This document shows positions 23,338 through 32,801 of a DNA stretch of 64,000 nt, piece after piece; the first letter of the stretch is position 1, and every line of letters begins with the position of its first letter. A program made the translations under genes and the position numbers. The notes under the pieces are model-generated. The model searched no databases and was not told where the DNA came from. It saw nothing but the letters and a program-made list of their open reading frames with translations. Source of the DNA: an uncultured Collinsella sp. (GTDB taxonomy: Bacteria; Actinomycetota; Coriobacteriia; Coriobacteriales; Coriobacteriaceae); assembly GCA_902497065.1 (NCBI GenBank), contig CABVDH010000006.1, forward strand, positions 1-64,000, read 5' to 3'.

Positions 23338-25008
23338 CTACTCTTTATGGCTGCCACCTCCCCGCTTGACCAGGAGCGCGACCACGATGAGCGCGGCTCC
23401 GGCGACCGCTGCGGCGGCCGCGGCGTACATTGCCATATCGCCAGTCGAGGGCATAAAGCCTCCGGTGGTAATGCTAGGGGGTGTGCCGGTGGGCGTGTTG
23501 ATGAGCGACGCCTCCAGGCTGCCCGTCGACCCGTCCGCGCTGTCGGCGCGCAGGGGCGACTCGGCCGTGATGGTGAGTTTGGGCTTGGCGGCGGCCACCT
23601 GGTCGACGTCCAGGCCCTCGGCCTTGACCGTCACGGAACGCGTGCCCTCAAAGGCGGTGTAGCCCTTGGGTGCCTTGAGCTCGCGGACCTCCAGTTTGCC
23701 CGAGTCCACGCCCGAGACGGTCACGCGGCCGTCCTCGCCCGTGGTGACGGTGGCCTTGCCCTCCGCATCCCACGTGCCGTCGGCCGCTAGCGTTCGACCG
23801 CGGTCGTCGGCGATGCTCAGGACCGCCCCGGCAAGCGGCTTGTCGCCGTCGCTGCCGCGCTTGGTGAGCGCGAGATCCCAGGTGTAGGCGCACGCGTCGT
23901 CGCTCGGCGTGCGGGTGAAGCCGGCGTCGCCGGACTGGTCGGCGAGGGGAGAGCGCGGGTAGCGCAGGTACACCTCGTTGGGGTTGCCCTTCGCGATGCC
24001 GTGGTTGCACGCGCTGTTGAGCGGCGCGTTGTACACGGCGACCACGCGGGCGCCCGCGGTGAAGGCTTCGGTCCCGCCGAGCGCGGCGATGAGGTCGCCG
24101 GTGCGCACGGTGAAGGTCTTGCCGTCGGCCGCTACCTTGGTGGCACACTGGGCCGTGATATCGGTCCAGCCCTTCGCGGGCTCGGTGCCGGCGCGCCCGT
24201 CCTTGTCGGTCGAGACCGCGTCGAAGCCGCCGTCCGCGCCCGCCGCCACGTACACGCGCATGCTCGCGGCCACCTTGGAGGGGTCGAGCCCCGCGCTCAT
24301 GGTGTCGACGAACCGCACCGTATAGGTGTCGTAGGCCGTTAGCCCCGCCGGAACCGTGGCCGAGAGGCGCCAGTACAGGTCGTCGGCGACCGTGGCATCG
24401 GCGGCCTTCTGCCAGGCGGCGGTGCCGTCCTCCAGCACGTGCTTGGCCACCTTGGGGCTCGCCGCCTTGGGCTTGACGGTGACGGCGCCGCCGCCCACCA
24501 GGGCCATGATCGGCGCGGTGCCGGCCTCGCCCCGGGCGATGGCGTCGTCGTCGGCGACGATGAGCCAGTAGCCGCAGGGCAGCTCGGCCGTCGTGCCCGC
24601 GTTAAGGGCCACGAACACGGCGCCAGAGCTCTGGAGGGAACGAGCGAGCTGTGCGCTCAGCGCGCTCGTAAGGTGAGAATCGGTGTTGAGCCACTCGGCA
24701 GCTTCCTGCGCGGTGGCCTGGGAATTGGGCATGCCGGCGCTGTGCAGCACGGGCAGCGCGGCGTCGCGCACGGCGTCGCTTGCCCAGGCGAGGTCGGTGG
24801 CGATCTTGGCGTCGCTGTCGCCGTCGACGACGTTGGCGCTAAAGATCTGGTAGGCGTCGTAGCTGCTCGCCACGGTGCCGCTCACCGTGATGGAACCGGT
24901 CGAGGTCGGCGCGGCCTGCGCGGAAGCGGGGAACACAACCGCGCAGGTGCCGATCAGGAGGGTAAGCAGCGCAAACAAGATCGGGAAGGAGCAAACTTTC
25001 TTATTCAC
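23338..25008 (-). CDS. LPXTG-like pilin, second subunit
   Basis: This secreted subunit of 556 residues has a signal peptide (ending SAQA), the N-terminal motif DAYQIFSANV shared with the major pilin, an isopeptide D2-like region (YLRYPRSPLADQ), a CnaB domain with the E-box VRELKAPKGY, and a C-terminal sorting motif FMPSTGD before the membrane helix. The start is the GTG at 25008, behind GGAGGGAGG. It overlaps the adhesin stop by 8 nt, so translation is coupled. MPSTG instead of LPXTG may alter the sortase used. The gene is very GC-rich compared with both neighbours. Confidence 0.88.
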   Translation of the reverse strand: MNKKVCSFPILFALLTLLIGTCAVVFPASAQAAPTSTGSITVSGTVASSYDAYQIFSANVVDGDSDAKIATDLAWASDAVRDAALPVLHSAGMPNSQATAQEAAEWLNTDSHLTSALSAQLARSLQSSGAVFVALNAGTTAELPCGYWLIVADDDAIARGEAGTAPIMALVGGGAVTVKPKAASPKVAKHVLEDGTAAWQKAADATVADDLYWRLSATVPAGLTAYDTYTVRFVDTMSAGLDPSKVAASMRVYVAAGADGGFDAVSTDKDGRAGTEPAKGWTDITAQCATKVAADGKTFTVRTGDLIAALGGTEAFTAGARVVAVYNAPLNSACNHGIAKGNPNEVYLRYPRSPLADQSGDAGFTRTPSDDACAYTWDLALTKRGSDGDKPLAGAVLSIADDRGRTLAADGTWDAEGKATVTTGEDGRVTVSGVDSGKLEVRELKAPKGYTAFEGTRSVTVKAEGLDVDQVAAAKPKLTITAESPLRADSADGSTGSLEASLINTPTGTPPSITTGGFMPSTGDMAMYAAAAAAVAGAALIVVALLVKRGGGSHKE

Positions 25009-28000
25009 GACGCTTACCTCCCTCCGCATTCGCCTTGCGACGAATGTGCATCCAGGCCGCAGCAGCGCAAAGCACCGCCGCGCCGGCAAGGTACGTCAGA
25101 GTGACGCCCGACATACCAGAAAGGGGCAAAGAGGTGGAGTAGGTATTGGTGAAGGTGGGGTTGGAGGTGGGGGTGAGGTCCTGTTCTTTGGCATCGGGGT
25201 CTGGCTTCCACTCGCCATCGGAGCCAACGGTTCCCTTCTTGTAGGTCACCGCACAGTCGATTCCTCCTTTGGTGTTATCCGTTGCCACAACCTTGAACCT
25301 ATAGACCGAAGGATCAAACTTGTAATGCGGATAGGTCGAGTGTTCGTCGTTCTCGCGCACATAGTACGTGAAGGTCTTGGAAGCAGCACGACCCGGAACA
25401 TCAGCATCGTTCTTCTTCAAGCTGTCAAGGTCGTACCAAATCTTGGGGAACTCAAGTGGCTGAGTCGTATGGTCATTAGCCTCGGTCTTAACCGCCTGAG
25501 CATTCTTGAAGTCCGGGTTATCCGCAAACTTAAGCGTAAACTCCTTCATCTCGCCGCCCTCAACGACCTTAGTCGCCTTAGGAGTCCAGGAGCCGTTGGA
25601 GGTATAGGGCTCAATTTTGTTGATAAAGGTCGGGTCACCATTGTTACCGATATCAACCGTAGCCTTTGTGTTGCCCTCTGAGTACTCAACGGAATAGCCT
25701 CCGGAACCAAGTCGTACGAAGTCCTCATCGTCCTCGGCCTTTTTATAGACAGCTACCGTTTGTACCTTGTAATAGTTAATCTTGATTCCCATGAGCGTTT
25801 CAGAGTGGGATGAATCGTCCTCAACTGTTGCCTCGATCTTGTAAATTGTCTTATCGAATTTGGTGTCTAATTCGTTTTGGCCGCTGATGGGTTCCTCAAC
25901 GAGATAGAAAACGTATTGCCCTGAAGAATAGTCCTTGCCAGAGTCGAAGGTGATACTGCCGCTTGATTGATCAACAGTCGCCTCACCCGCACCACTGCAA
26001 TCGCCCGTATCAAATGTGCCGTCATCTTTCCAAGAAGGTGCCTTGATACCGTTAACCTCCTGGCGCAGCAGCTGAAACTTGTACGCGTGCCCATCAAGGC
26101 TTTGCTTGTTTCCCTTTGCATCCACAAGCGCCTTAGTGGCGTTGAGTTTCATGCTCGGGTAAACCCTCAGATCATTGACTTCGCCGACGATGAGATCGCC
26201 GTTGGTCATGATGCCGCCACCGTGGGTGTAGGAGTAGTTACCGCTGATGATGGTCGTAGCCTCTGCCTGCGCCTTATCCTTGGCATAGGGGGCCGGACGG
26301 GCCTCCAAACCGAACATGTACTTAGCCTCGGCACCGCCATTTGGGTCGATGGTAACCGGACTTCTGTCGCAAGTGCCCTGCCAACCAGCCGATTCGCCGC
26401 CGAGCATCTTGCCAAGAACGAGTGCAACCGTATTTTGGCTGTCATTCTTGCGTACCAAGAAGAAATCCTTATGGCCGTGATTTTTGAAGGGATCACCAAT
26501 GTAGTCATTATTGCTGTCTTCAGTTTTACCGTTGCCGCCGGCGGAATAATGAGGTGAGTCCAAAGGAGTGTTATCTTGATCAACGTTATCAGCATTGTCA
26601 TAGATAGCAGCGCCTTTTGAGTACGAAACGATTGTCTTGCCCGTAGGACAAGCACCGATGCCACCGCCCCAGCCACCGGCCTTATTATTAGTGATCAGCG
26701 TCTTGACGATGTTGAGCGTACCGCCTTCCTGAACAAAGACACCACCGCCACCCCAGTCGCCACCGCGGCCAGGGTTGCTGCCCGTCATGGTCTTGTTGTT
26801 GGTGATGTAAACCCTGTTTGATGCATTTTCCGTATTACTAACGCCGATAACGCCGGCAGTACCGCCAGAAATACGGAGGCCACCGCCCTCGGCATTATCG
26901 GACATATTGCCAGCAATAAAACCGCTGTACATGGCGAATTTAACTCCCTGCTCGTAGAAGCCAGCGTAGATTCCACCGCCGGCCTCATAGGAGTAATTAG
27001 CAGTAACGGAGCCACCCGTCATGGTCAGCGTTCCACCGTTCGTGGATGCAATGCCGCCGCCACCGAGGACACCTTTGTTGTTAAGGTCACTAGTGATGTG
27101 AGCGTCAGCTCGGTTGTTAGTTATGCAGGCAGAGCCGCTAATGATTGCGGTTGCACCCATGGTATAAACACCGCCGCCGTAGCCGCCGTCGTAGGTGTTT
27201 TTGCCATTGTTGATATCCTTGACATATGTTGCGTTGCCCGAGATGACACCGCCGGAGAGTTCCAGTGTCGCGCCATTGTTAGCAAAGATGCCACCGCCAG
27301 AAGCAGCCTTGTTTCCCGCAATCACGCCATCAGTCATTTCGAGGCTGGCGTTCGCCCCCGTTACACACAGGCCACCGCCCCAGCCACCGCCGTTGCCGTT
27401 GGTGACGTAACCGCCAGAAATATAAACAGCGCCCTGAGAGAAAATAACGTGGCCGTCGTTGCCCAGGGTACGAGGCGTCGTGATCATGCCACCCTCAAGG
27501 TTGAGCGTGCCCCCCTCCTGAACGGAAATGACTTGATTTACATAGCCCGTTTTGCATGCAACGATAGCGCCGAAATTGGCAACAGTGTGCTGGTAGGTCG
27601 TTTCCCTAGTACCAAAACCGTTAGGCGTGCTTTCAGTTACGTAGTATGTAAGTGATTGTGGAACACTTTCCTCATTGAACTGCATCTCTGCTGGCTGACC
27701 AGGTTTACCACTGGTAGTTTCAATCTTCGAGTCATTCGCCTCACCTTTGACAGTTAGCGTATGGCCCTTTGAAATTGTGATAAATGCACGAACAGGCTTG
27801 TCCTGGCCCTGGCTATCGTTACCGTTGCTGTAATAAAGCTTGTGATTCGCAAGGTCGATCGTAGTGTTTTGCTCGATAGTGATTGACTCACTTGAACTAA
27901 TGTCAGCCGCAAGACGTAGTTTATCGGGTTTAGTCGGGGCGTTAAGGTACTTTGTCAGGTCTCCGTCACTCGTCAGCAGCGTGTACCCATCCTCATCTTT

Positions 28001-28405
28001 TTGAAGTCCCGGAACCTCACCTTCATTTGCAACAGTAGCGACCTTATAGACAGACTGTCCATCATCCGCGGGCTGCGCAGCGCTCTCGGCTTCCGTGTCA
28101 TCAGACAACGGGGCCGTCTCGAGAGCGTCGTCGCCAGTCTCGTCGCCCTCGGTCTCGTCACTATTCTGGTTTTCGTTATCCCCGTTGTTGGTGTTTTCTA
28201 CATCAGTAGACTCACTTGAGGAACCCCCCCCCATCACAGTTTCCTCGGTAGAAACCGCCGGGGCATCGTTGGCAATGGCCTGCGAGATCGGAGGCATGAC
28301 GAGCGACAGCACCAGGCTCAAAACGGAGGCTCCGCACAAAACGCCTGCCAGTACACGGCGCGTCGCTTTTTTACTCTGCTTAGTTTTTTCTGAATTCGCT
28401 TTCAT
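25001..28405 (-). CDS. Large pilus-tip or surface adhesin with beta-helix and sorting signal
   Basis: This 1134-residue surface protein begins with a signal peptide (about 1-45), then a low-complexity Ser/Glu/Asn linker. Glycine-rich right-handed beta-helix repeats follow (about 250-720; GGGWGGGLCVTGANA, ASGGGIFANNGATLELSGG and others). Next come two Spy0128/FctA-like isopeptide linker domains (YVFYLVEEPISG; FTYYVREND). It ends with the variant sorting motif LPLSG near 1093, a TM helix and a basic tail. It is the first gene of the operon, the usual place for the tip adhesin. A run of nine G encodes GGG at residues 59-61. The start at 28405 follows GGGGAGGAG. Confidence 0.88.
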   Translation of the reverse strand: MKANSEKTKQSKKATRRVLAGVLCGASVLSLVLSLVMPPISQAIANDAPAVSTEETVMGGGSSSESTDVENTNNGDNENQNSDETEGDETGDDALETAPLSDDTEAESAAQPADDGQSVYKVATVANEGEVPGLQKDEDGYTLLTSDGDLTKYLNAPTKPDKLRLAADISSSESITIEQNTTIDLANHKLYYSNGNDSQGQDKPVRAFITISKGHTLTVKGEANDSKIETTSGKPGQPAEMQFNEESVPQSLTYYVTESTPNGFGTRETTYQHTVANFGAIVACKTGYVNQVISVQEGGTLNLEGGMITTPRTLGNDGHVIFSQGAVYISGGYVTNGNGGGWGGGLCVTGANASLEMTDGVIAGNKAASGGGIFANNGATLELSGGVISGNATYVKDINNGKNTYDGGYGGGVYTMGATAIISGSACITNNRADAHITSDLNNKGVLGGGGIASTNGGTLTMTGGSVTANYSYEAGGGIYAGFYEQGVKFAMYSGFIAGNMSDNAEGGGLRISGGTAGVIGVSNTENASNRVYITNNKTMTGSNPGRGGDWGGGGVFVQEGGTLNIVKTLITNNKAGGWGGGIGACPTGKTIVSYSKGAAIYDNADNVDQDNTPLDSPHYSAGGNGKTEDSNNDYIGDPFKNHGHKDFFLVRKNDSQNTVALVLGKMLGGESAGWQGTCDRSPVTIDPNGGAEAKYMFGLEARPAPYAKDKAQAEATTIISGNYSYTHGGGIMTNGDLIVGEVNDLRVYPSMKLNATKALVDAKGNKQSLDGHAYKFQLLRQEVNGIKAPSWKDDGTFDTGDCSGAGEATVDQSSGSITFDSGKDYSSGQYVFYLVEEPISGQNELDTKFDKTIYKIEATVEDDSSHSETLMGIKINYYKVQTVAVYKKAEDDEDFVRLGSGGYSVEYSEGNTKATVDIGNNGDPTFINKIEPYTSNGSWTPKATKVVEGGEMKEFTLKFADNPDFKNAQAVKTEANDHTTQPLEFPKIWYDLDSLKKNDADVPGRAASKTFTYYVRENDEHSTYPHYKFDPSVYRFKVVATDNTKGGIDCAVTYKKGTVGSDGEWKPDPDAKEQDLTPTSNPTFTNTYSTSLPLSGMSGVTLTYLAGAAVLCAAAAWMHIRRKANAEGGKRRE

Positions 28406-28493
28406 CGATGTCTCCTCCCCAAGAGACCGCGATCTTGCTCTTTCACTATCAAACGTATCTGCGTAATCTGTATTGCACACACTTGTAGTACAT

Positions 28494-28523
28494 ATTGTAA
28501 CGATTGTTTAAACATCTAAGCAA
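28494..28523 (-). promoter_or_regulatory. Candidate promoter of the pilus operon
   Basis: On the minus strand a -35 TTGCTT (28518-28523) and a -10 TACAAT (28494-28499) are 18 bp apart, giving a leader of about 85 nt to the adhesin start. Confidence 0.4.
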
Positions 28524-28862
28524 CAAAAATCGATAGTTTTGTAGCCAGTTCTCAATTCGCTTGACAATTGTTCAGATTTACTATCGTTTATTCGCTTTGA
28601 AATATCTATTTCTACTGGTAATTAAGTTAGTTATCAGTTTTTTAATAGCATTTAATTTATTTGCACAACATTTTGCTCAAGAACAAACATCCTGTGAACG
28701 GTCGAAAATCGACCGTGAGCGGTAGGTCATTAACCGGGAGGAATAGACTACCAAATTAATGGGAATATCTTTAACTCATCGGTGGTTAGAAGCGTAATGT
28801 TCAGACAACCATATTTGAATTTTCGCGCAGATTTTAGGCATCAATTCGCCCAAATCGCCTGA
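28524..28862. other. AT-rich intergenic region upstream of the pilus operon
   Basis: No gene was seen. Base composition is markedly AT-rich against the surrounding DNA. It holds a perfect short palindrome, ACGGTCGA-AAA-TCGACCGT, at about 28697-28715, a possible regulator site. Confidence 0.5.
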
Positions 28863-28863
28863 G

Positions 28864-28898
28864 GCCACCGCAAAGGTGCCTGTTCCTCTTGTGGTGGC
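28864..28898. repeat. REP-like hairpin with GTGCCTGT core, copy 2
   Basis: GCCACCGCAA pairs with TTGTGGTGGC (one G-U), around AGGTGCCTGTTCCTC. It is the most diverged of the CCACCACAAA copies. Confidence 0.75.
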
Positions 28899-28910
28899 TC
28901 TCCCCCGGCG

Positions 28911-29732
28911 CTATAGCAGATGTTCCTCGATAAAGATCGCGATGCCGTCTTTGTCGTTGCTGGCGGTTACAAAATCGGCGGCGGCACGGGTGGCATCGCT
29001 GCCATTTGCCATGGCCACACCCACGCCGGCGTCAGCCACCATGCAGGTGTCGTTGTCCGCATCGCCAAACACGCAGATGTTCTGGAGCTCCATGTCGTTG
29101 AGCTCCGCCACACGCACAAGGCCGCGCGTCTTGGACACGCGTGGATCCATGAACTCGTAGAGCCGCTGCGTGGTTTGCAGAGACGCCGCCTTAACAGTGT
29201 CATCGGCAAACGTCGACGCCCGCTCAATCACCCGCGGCATTACCTCGGGCGCCATGGTAAACATCACCTTGGGCTGCGGCTCGCGCAAAAACTCGGCAAA
29301 GTCGACCACCTTGTAGGGCACGCCGTCGACACGCGACAGGTGCTCGACACATGCATTGCTCTCGGGCACATAGAGCACGCCATCCCGAGGGCAAACGGGC
29401 GTTGCCGGCAGGCCTGCCATGTGCTCGCAGATGCGCGCGATGGTCTCGCCTGGCAGCGGGTAGCTCAGCTCGTTGATGCCGTGCGCACGGTCGATGACTT
29501 CGGCGCCACCACAGCCCACCAGCACGTCTACCAGGCCTTCGATGCCCCAGAGCTCGTACATGGCCTCGGTCGCGTGGGCGTCGCGCCCGGTGCACAGGCC
29601 AAAGAGCACGCCGCGCTCGCGCAGGGCGCGGATCGCCGCCACGGTGCGCGGGGACACCGTGTGCTGGCTCGTGAGCAGCGTACCGTCGATATCGCAGAAC
29701 ACGGCTTTGATATGGCTGAAGGTGGTGTCCAT
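28911..29732 (-). CDS. HAD-superfamily (Cof-type) phosphatase
   Basis: This cytosolic haloacid dehalogenase-like hydrolase belongs to the Cof/IIB group that dephosphorylates sugar phosphates and similar metabolites. Motif I is FCDIDGTLLTS with the nucleophile Asp and the acid-base Asp. Motif II is LCTGRD, a conserved lysine is in PKVMFTM, and motif IV is VFGDADNDTCMV. A C2-type cap lies between. AGAAAGG precedes the ATG at 29732, giving 273 residues. It is a single gene flanked by repeat hairpins; its substrate is unknown. Confidence 0.88.
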   Translation of the reverse strand: MDTTFSHIKAVFCDIDGTLLTSQHTVSPRTVAAIRALRERGVLFGLCTGRDAHATEAMYELWGIEGLVDVLVGCGGAEVIDRAHGINELSYPLPGETIARICEHMAGLPATPVCPRDGVLYVPESNACVEHLSRVDGVPYKVVDFAEFLREPQPKVMFTMAPEVMPRVIERASTFADDTVKAASLQTTQRLYEFMDPRVSKTRGLVRVAELNDMELQNICVFGDADNDTCMVADAGVGVAMANGSDATRAAADFVTASNDKDGIAIFIEEHLL

Positions 29733-29820
29733 GGGGGCCTTTCTGGGTAGCGCGGCGGTGTGGAGTGTATTCGTGAACGGCGTACATGGTATACCAAGGC
29801 GCAAGCCGTTGGGACCCGAT

Positions 29821-29851
29821 CACCACAAAGGTACCCGTCCCCTTTGTGGTG
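29821..29851. repeat. REP-like hairpin, copy 3
   Basis: CACCACAAAGG and CCTTTGTGGTG form an 11-bp stem around TACCCGTCC. It is followed 28 bp later by a hairpin of the 27-nt-loop family, the same pairing of families as at 19357-19462. Confidence 0.85.
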
Positions 29852-29879
29852 GCTTGTGGTGCTCGGGCCTCAGCGCAAT

Positions 29880-29938
29880 CCATCACAACATCCGACGCTT
29901 TTCGCCAAAATCGCGATTTTCATCGAATGTTGTGATGG
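29880..29938. repeat. Hairpin repeat, 27-nt-loop family, copy 2
   Basis: CCATCACAACATCCGA pairs with TCGAATGTTGTGATGG (one G-U), with a 27-nt loop beginning CGCTTTTCGCC. It ends 2 bp before the stop codon of the MFS transporter gene, so it may act as its 3' stem. Confidence 0.85.
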
Positions 29939-29940
29939 TT

Positions 29941-31227
29941 TTACTGCCTTGCGGCACGATCCAAATGCCGGCGTCCAAACAGCAACAGCGCCGCGGGAAC
30001 TGCCGTCACGACCATGCCCGCCCCTACGAGCGTCTGCTGCACGCCAAATGTCGCCGCCAGCCACGGGGCAATCGCCAGCGGGGCCACGCCGGCGAACATG
30101 TTGCCAAAGCCCATGACCGAGTTCACGCGACCGAGCTGCTCGAGCGGGGCCGTCGTTTGCACGATCGTGTTGTGGAGCGGGTTGACGATGCCCCAAGCTA
30201 TGCCCAGTACTATCTGGCCGACGAGGGCTACACCCACGTACGGTGTTCCCACATAGAGCAAACTTCCCAGGCCCACGGATATGAGTGCAACGAGCAGCGT
30301 TTTGAGGCTGACCAGGTGCGGCGGCAAGCGGAGCGCGACCACGGCGCCCAGCACCGCGCCCACACCGCTGGCCGACGAGAGCCAGCCCATCCATTCGACA
30401 CCGACGTGCAGGACATCGCGGTAGAAGAACGATTCCAGCGGGTCGAAGGCGCCATAGCCAAAGTTCGAAAGGAAGATGATGAAGAACAGCAGGGCGAGAA
30501 CGCTGTTGGTAAAGACCGTCTTGATGCTGGTCGCGAAGGTGACACGGGAGGACGTATTGGGGTCGGGGCCTTGGCTGGCCTTATCCGATGTGATGTCGCC
30601 GACCGCGGGTTTGCCTTCGTGTGTGGCGACCTGACCTGCACTTTGCCTAAAGCCCCAACCGGCAATGAGCGCCAACGCGGTAAAGAGCATCATGAGCACA
30701 AACACCGCGCGCGACGACGCAGCCGCCGCGACAAAGCCGCCCAGCGTGGGACCAACGATGATACTCACGTTTGAAAACATGGCGATGGCGGAGTTGATGT
30801 CTTTGAGCTCGACAGGATCGTCGGTGAGGTAGGCTGGATAGGATGTGGCGATGGGCTGGGCAAACCCCATCACGAAGCCCAGGAGCACCGCGCCGAGCAG
30901 GACGATGCCGGTCGCGCGGCCAAAAACGAGGATCGCCGCGCCGGTTGCCAGCGTGCCCACGATGCTCAGCAAGAAATGACGGCGCGGGCCCCAGGCGTCG
31001 AGCGCAGCGCCGCCCGCAAAGGACCCCAGGATCACGAAAACGTTCATAAACAGGACGGCCAGCGATGTCGCCACGACCGAGGCATCGTCTGCATAGGTGA
31101 GCGTTCCGATGACGCCGATAAAGTAGCTGGTCTGATAACCGGTGTAGATGAGAAAGCGCATCGCCACCAGGCGCTTGGCCTGCACGGACAGCGATGATTG
31201 AGGCTTTGAGAAAAGAGAGGCGAGCAT
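29941..31227 (-). CDS. Major facilitator superfamily transporter
   Basis: This 428-residue integral membrane protein has about 12 predicted helices and a hydrophilic central loop (about residues 190-230, with EGKPAVGDITSDKASQ). It contains the loop 2-3 region GGAALDAWGPRRHFLL, resembling the MFS signature G-x3-D-x-GRR. AAGGAG lies 5 nt before the ATG at 31227. It is monocistronic. It resembles drug or metabolite efflux members of the family; no substrate can be named. Confidence 0.82.
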   Translation of the reverse strand: MLASLFSKPQSSLSVQAKRLVAMRFLIYTGYQTSYFIGVIGTLTYADDASVVATSLAVLFMNVFVILGSFAGGAALDAWGPRRHFLLSIVGTLATGAAILVFGRATGIVLLGAVLLGFVMGFAQPIATSYPAYLTDDPVELKDINSAIAMFSNVSIIVGPTLGGFVAAAASSRAVFVLMMLFTALALIAGWGFRQSAGQVATHEGKPAVGDITSDKASQGPDPNTSSRVTFATSIKTVFTNSVLALLFFIIFLSNFGYGAFDPLESFFYRDVLHVGVEWMGWLSSASGVGAVLGAVVALRLPPHLVSLKTLLVALISVGLGSLLYVGTPYVGVALVGQIVLGIAWGIVNPLHNTIVQTTAPLEQLGRVNSVMGFGNMFAGVAPLAIAPWLAATFGVQQTLVGAGMVVTAVPAALLLFGRRHLDRAARQ

Positions 31228-31401
31228 GGAGACTCCTTGTTTCATACGAATGCGGACGGCGGGCATTCGCCACCGTCCGTCAAATCAATCTGTCCGCATG
31301 AAACATTAAGGACGCATCAAGCCCCTTCTCTCCGTTTTTCGCCCGTCATGAACTACTTGGTAGATTGTAAGGCATGTCTCACACATCTACCAACGCAAAA
31401 A

Positions 31402-31434
31402 CCACCACAAAGGTGCCTGGCCCCTTTGTGGTGG
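31402..31434. repeat. REP-like hairpin, copy 4
   Basis: A perfect 12-bp stem CCACCACAAAGG / CCTTTGTGGTGG closes a TGCCTGGCC loop. Confidence 0.85.
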
Positions 31435-31453
31435 AAATGGCGTTTGCCCAGAT

Positions 31454-31494
31454 AAAACCTGCCAAAATAAACCTGTCCCTTTTTGGCAGGTTTT
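31454..31494. repeat. Diverged REP-like hairpin at the end of moaC-mobB
   Basis: A perfect 14-bp stem AAAACCTGCCAAAA / TTTTGGCAGGTTTT encloses TAAACCTGTCCCT, keeping the CCTGTCCC core with an unrelated stem. It overlaps the stop codon of the moaC-mobB gene and could terminate it. Confidence 0.75.
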
Positions 31495-32797
31495 AGGCCA
31501 GATGGTCTTGAATCAGGTCACAGATGGCTCGGGCGTCGTTGATGTTGATGGCTCGGGTCGCAAAGCCGGCGTCGAAGGCCTGACGCGCCAGGGCCTCGTT
31601 GCAGGCAAGGGCCAGCGTGCGACCGTCGACCAGGTCGAGCGAGCTCTTGCCGCGCAAACGGTCGACACCGGAGCGCGCGACCACGATGTTGTCGAAGCCC
31701 TCGGTCTTGTAGCCCTCGATGATCACCACGTCGACATCGTTGTAGCGCGACAGCAGCTCACGCGCGGGCATCTCGTCCTCCTCGCGCGTGTCGGCGTACT
31801 CCGCCCAGCGCGTGGCGCAGATGAGCCCCACGTGCTTGGATCCGGCTTGGTGATGGCGCCAGGTGTCCTTAGCGGGCACATCGATATCAAAGCCGTGATG
31901 CCCATGATGCTTGAGCGAACCCACGCGCAGACCGCGGCGGGTGAGCTCGGCAATGACCTTCTCAACGAGCGTGGTCTTGCCTGAGTTCTGGTAGCCGATA
32001 AACGCGATCGCGGGGACGGCCGGAGCTGGAACTGTGGGCGCGACGGCGACGGGTGCGCTTGCGGGCGCGGCACCGTCAGCGGCCACGGCCTCAACGGCAG
32101 CGGCCTGACGTTCGACACGATCCCACACGCCCGAGCGGCCGCCCTCCTTGTGCAGCAGGCGCACGTCGACGATCTCCATACCGCGATCGACCGCCTTGCA
32201 CATGTCATAGATCGTTAGGCACGCAGCGCTCGCGCCGGTCAACGCCTCCATCTCGATACCCGTCTTGCCCGTCACGCCGGCCGTAACCAGCACGTGAAAG
32301 CCAACCTGCCCGTCCGCGCGCGCCGGCGCCCAGCCCTCGGGCACGTCATCGGCAGGCGTCCCCGCCGGAGCGATGGGCACAATGTCGCACTTGCTCTTGG
32401 TAATGAGCAACGGATGGCACATGGGGATAATGTCGCTCGTGCGCTTGATGGCCATAATGCCCGCCACGCGCGCGCAGGCAAGCACGTCGCCCTTTTTAGC
32501 GCGGTCCTGCAGCACCATAGCCTGCGTCTCGGGATGCATGAGGATGGCGCCCTCGGCGATGGCGATGCGATGGGTCTCGGCCTTGTCGGACACGTCGACC
32601 ATGCGCACCTCGCCCTTGGCGTCCACGTGCGTCAGCTCGTCACGACGGGCGTCGCGGGCGGGCTCGGTGGCAGCGCTGGCAGTCGGCTGCGCAGACCCGT
32701 CGGCGTTGCCGGCATTCGCCGCAGCCGTGGCTTTGTGGGCAGACATCGCGGCCCTGCGAGCGGCCTTGGTGGCATCAGCGTACCTGCTCTTGGCCAT
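31493..32797 (-). CDS. moaC: MoaC-MobB fusion protein (molybdenum cofactor synthesis)
   Basis: The N-terminal half is cyclic pyranopterin monophosphate synthase (MoaC, about residues 55-220; DIIPMCHPLLIT and KTGIEMEALTGASAA). The C-terminal half (about 262-430) is MobB, a GTP-binding adapter for molybdopterin guanine dinucleotide formation, with the P-loop GYQNSGKTTL and the downstream VIIEGYK. An Ala-rich linker joins them. A low-complexity 50-residue N-terminal extension is present. The ATG at 32797 lies 4 bp past the moaA stop, and its GGAGG site is inside the moaA end. MobB without MobA here suggests a guanylated cofactor for DMSO-reductase-type enzymes encoded elsewhere. Confidence 0.93.
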   Translation of the reverse strand: MAKSRYADATKAARRAAMSAHKATAAANAGNADGSAQPTASAATEPARDARRDELTHVDAKGEVRMVDVSDKAETHRIAIAEGAILMHPETQAMVLQDRAKKGDVLACARVAGIMAIKRTSDIIPMCHPLLITKSKCDIVPIAPAGTPADDVPEGWAPARADGQVGFHVLVTAGVTGKTGIEMEALTGASAACLTIYDMCKAVDRGMEIVDVRLLHKEGGRSGVWDRVERQAAAVEAVAADGAAPASAPVAVAPTVPAPAVPAIAFIGYQNSGKTTLVEKVIAELTRRGLRVGSLKHHGHHGFDIDVPAKDTWRHHQAGSKHVGLICATRWAEYADTREEDEMPARELLSRYNDVDVVIIEGYKTEGFDNIVVARSGVDRLRGKSSLDLVDGRTLALACNEALARQAFDAGFATRAININDARAICDLIQDHLA

Positions 32798-32801
32798 ATG
32801 A

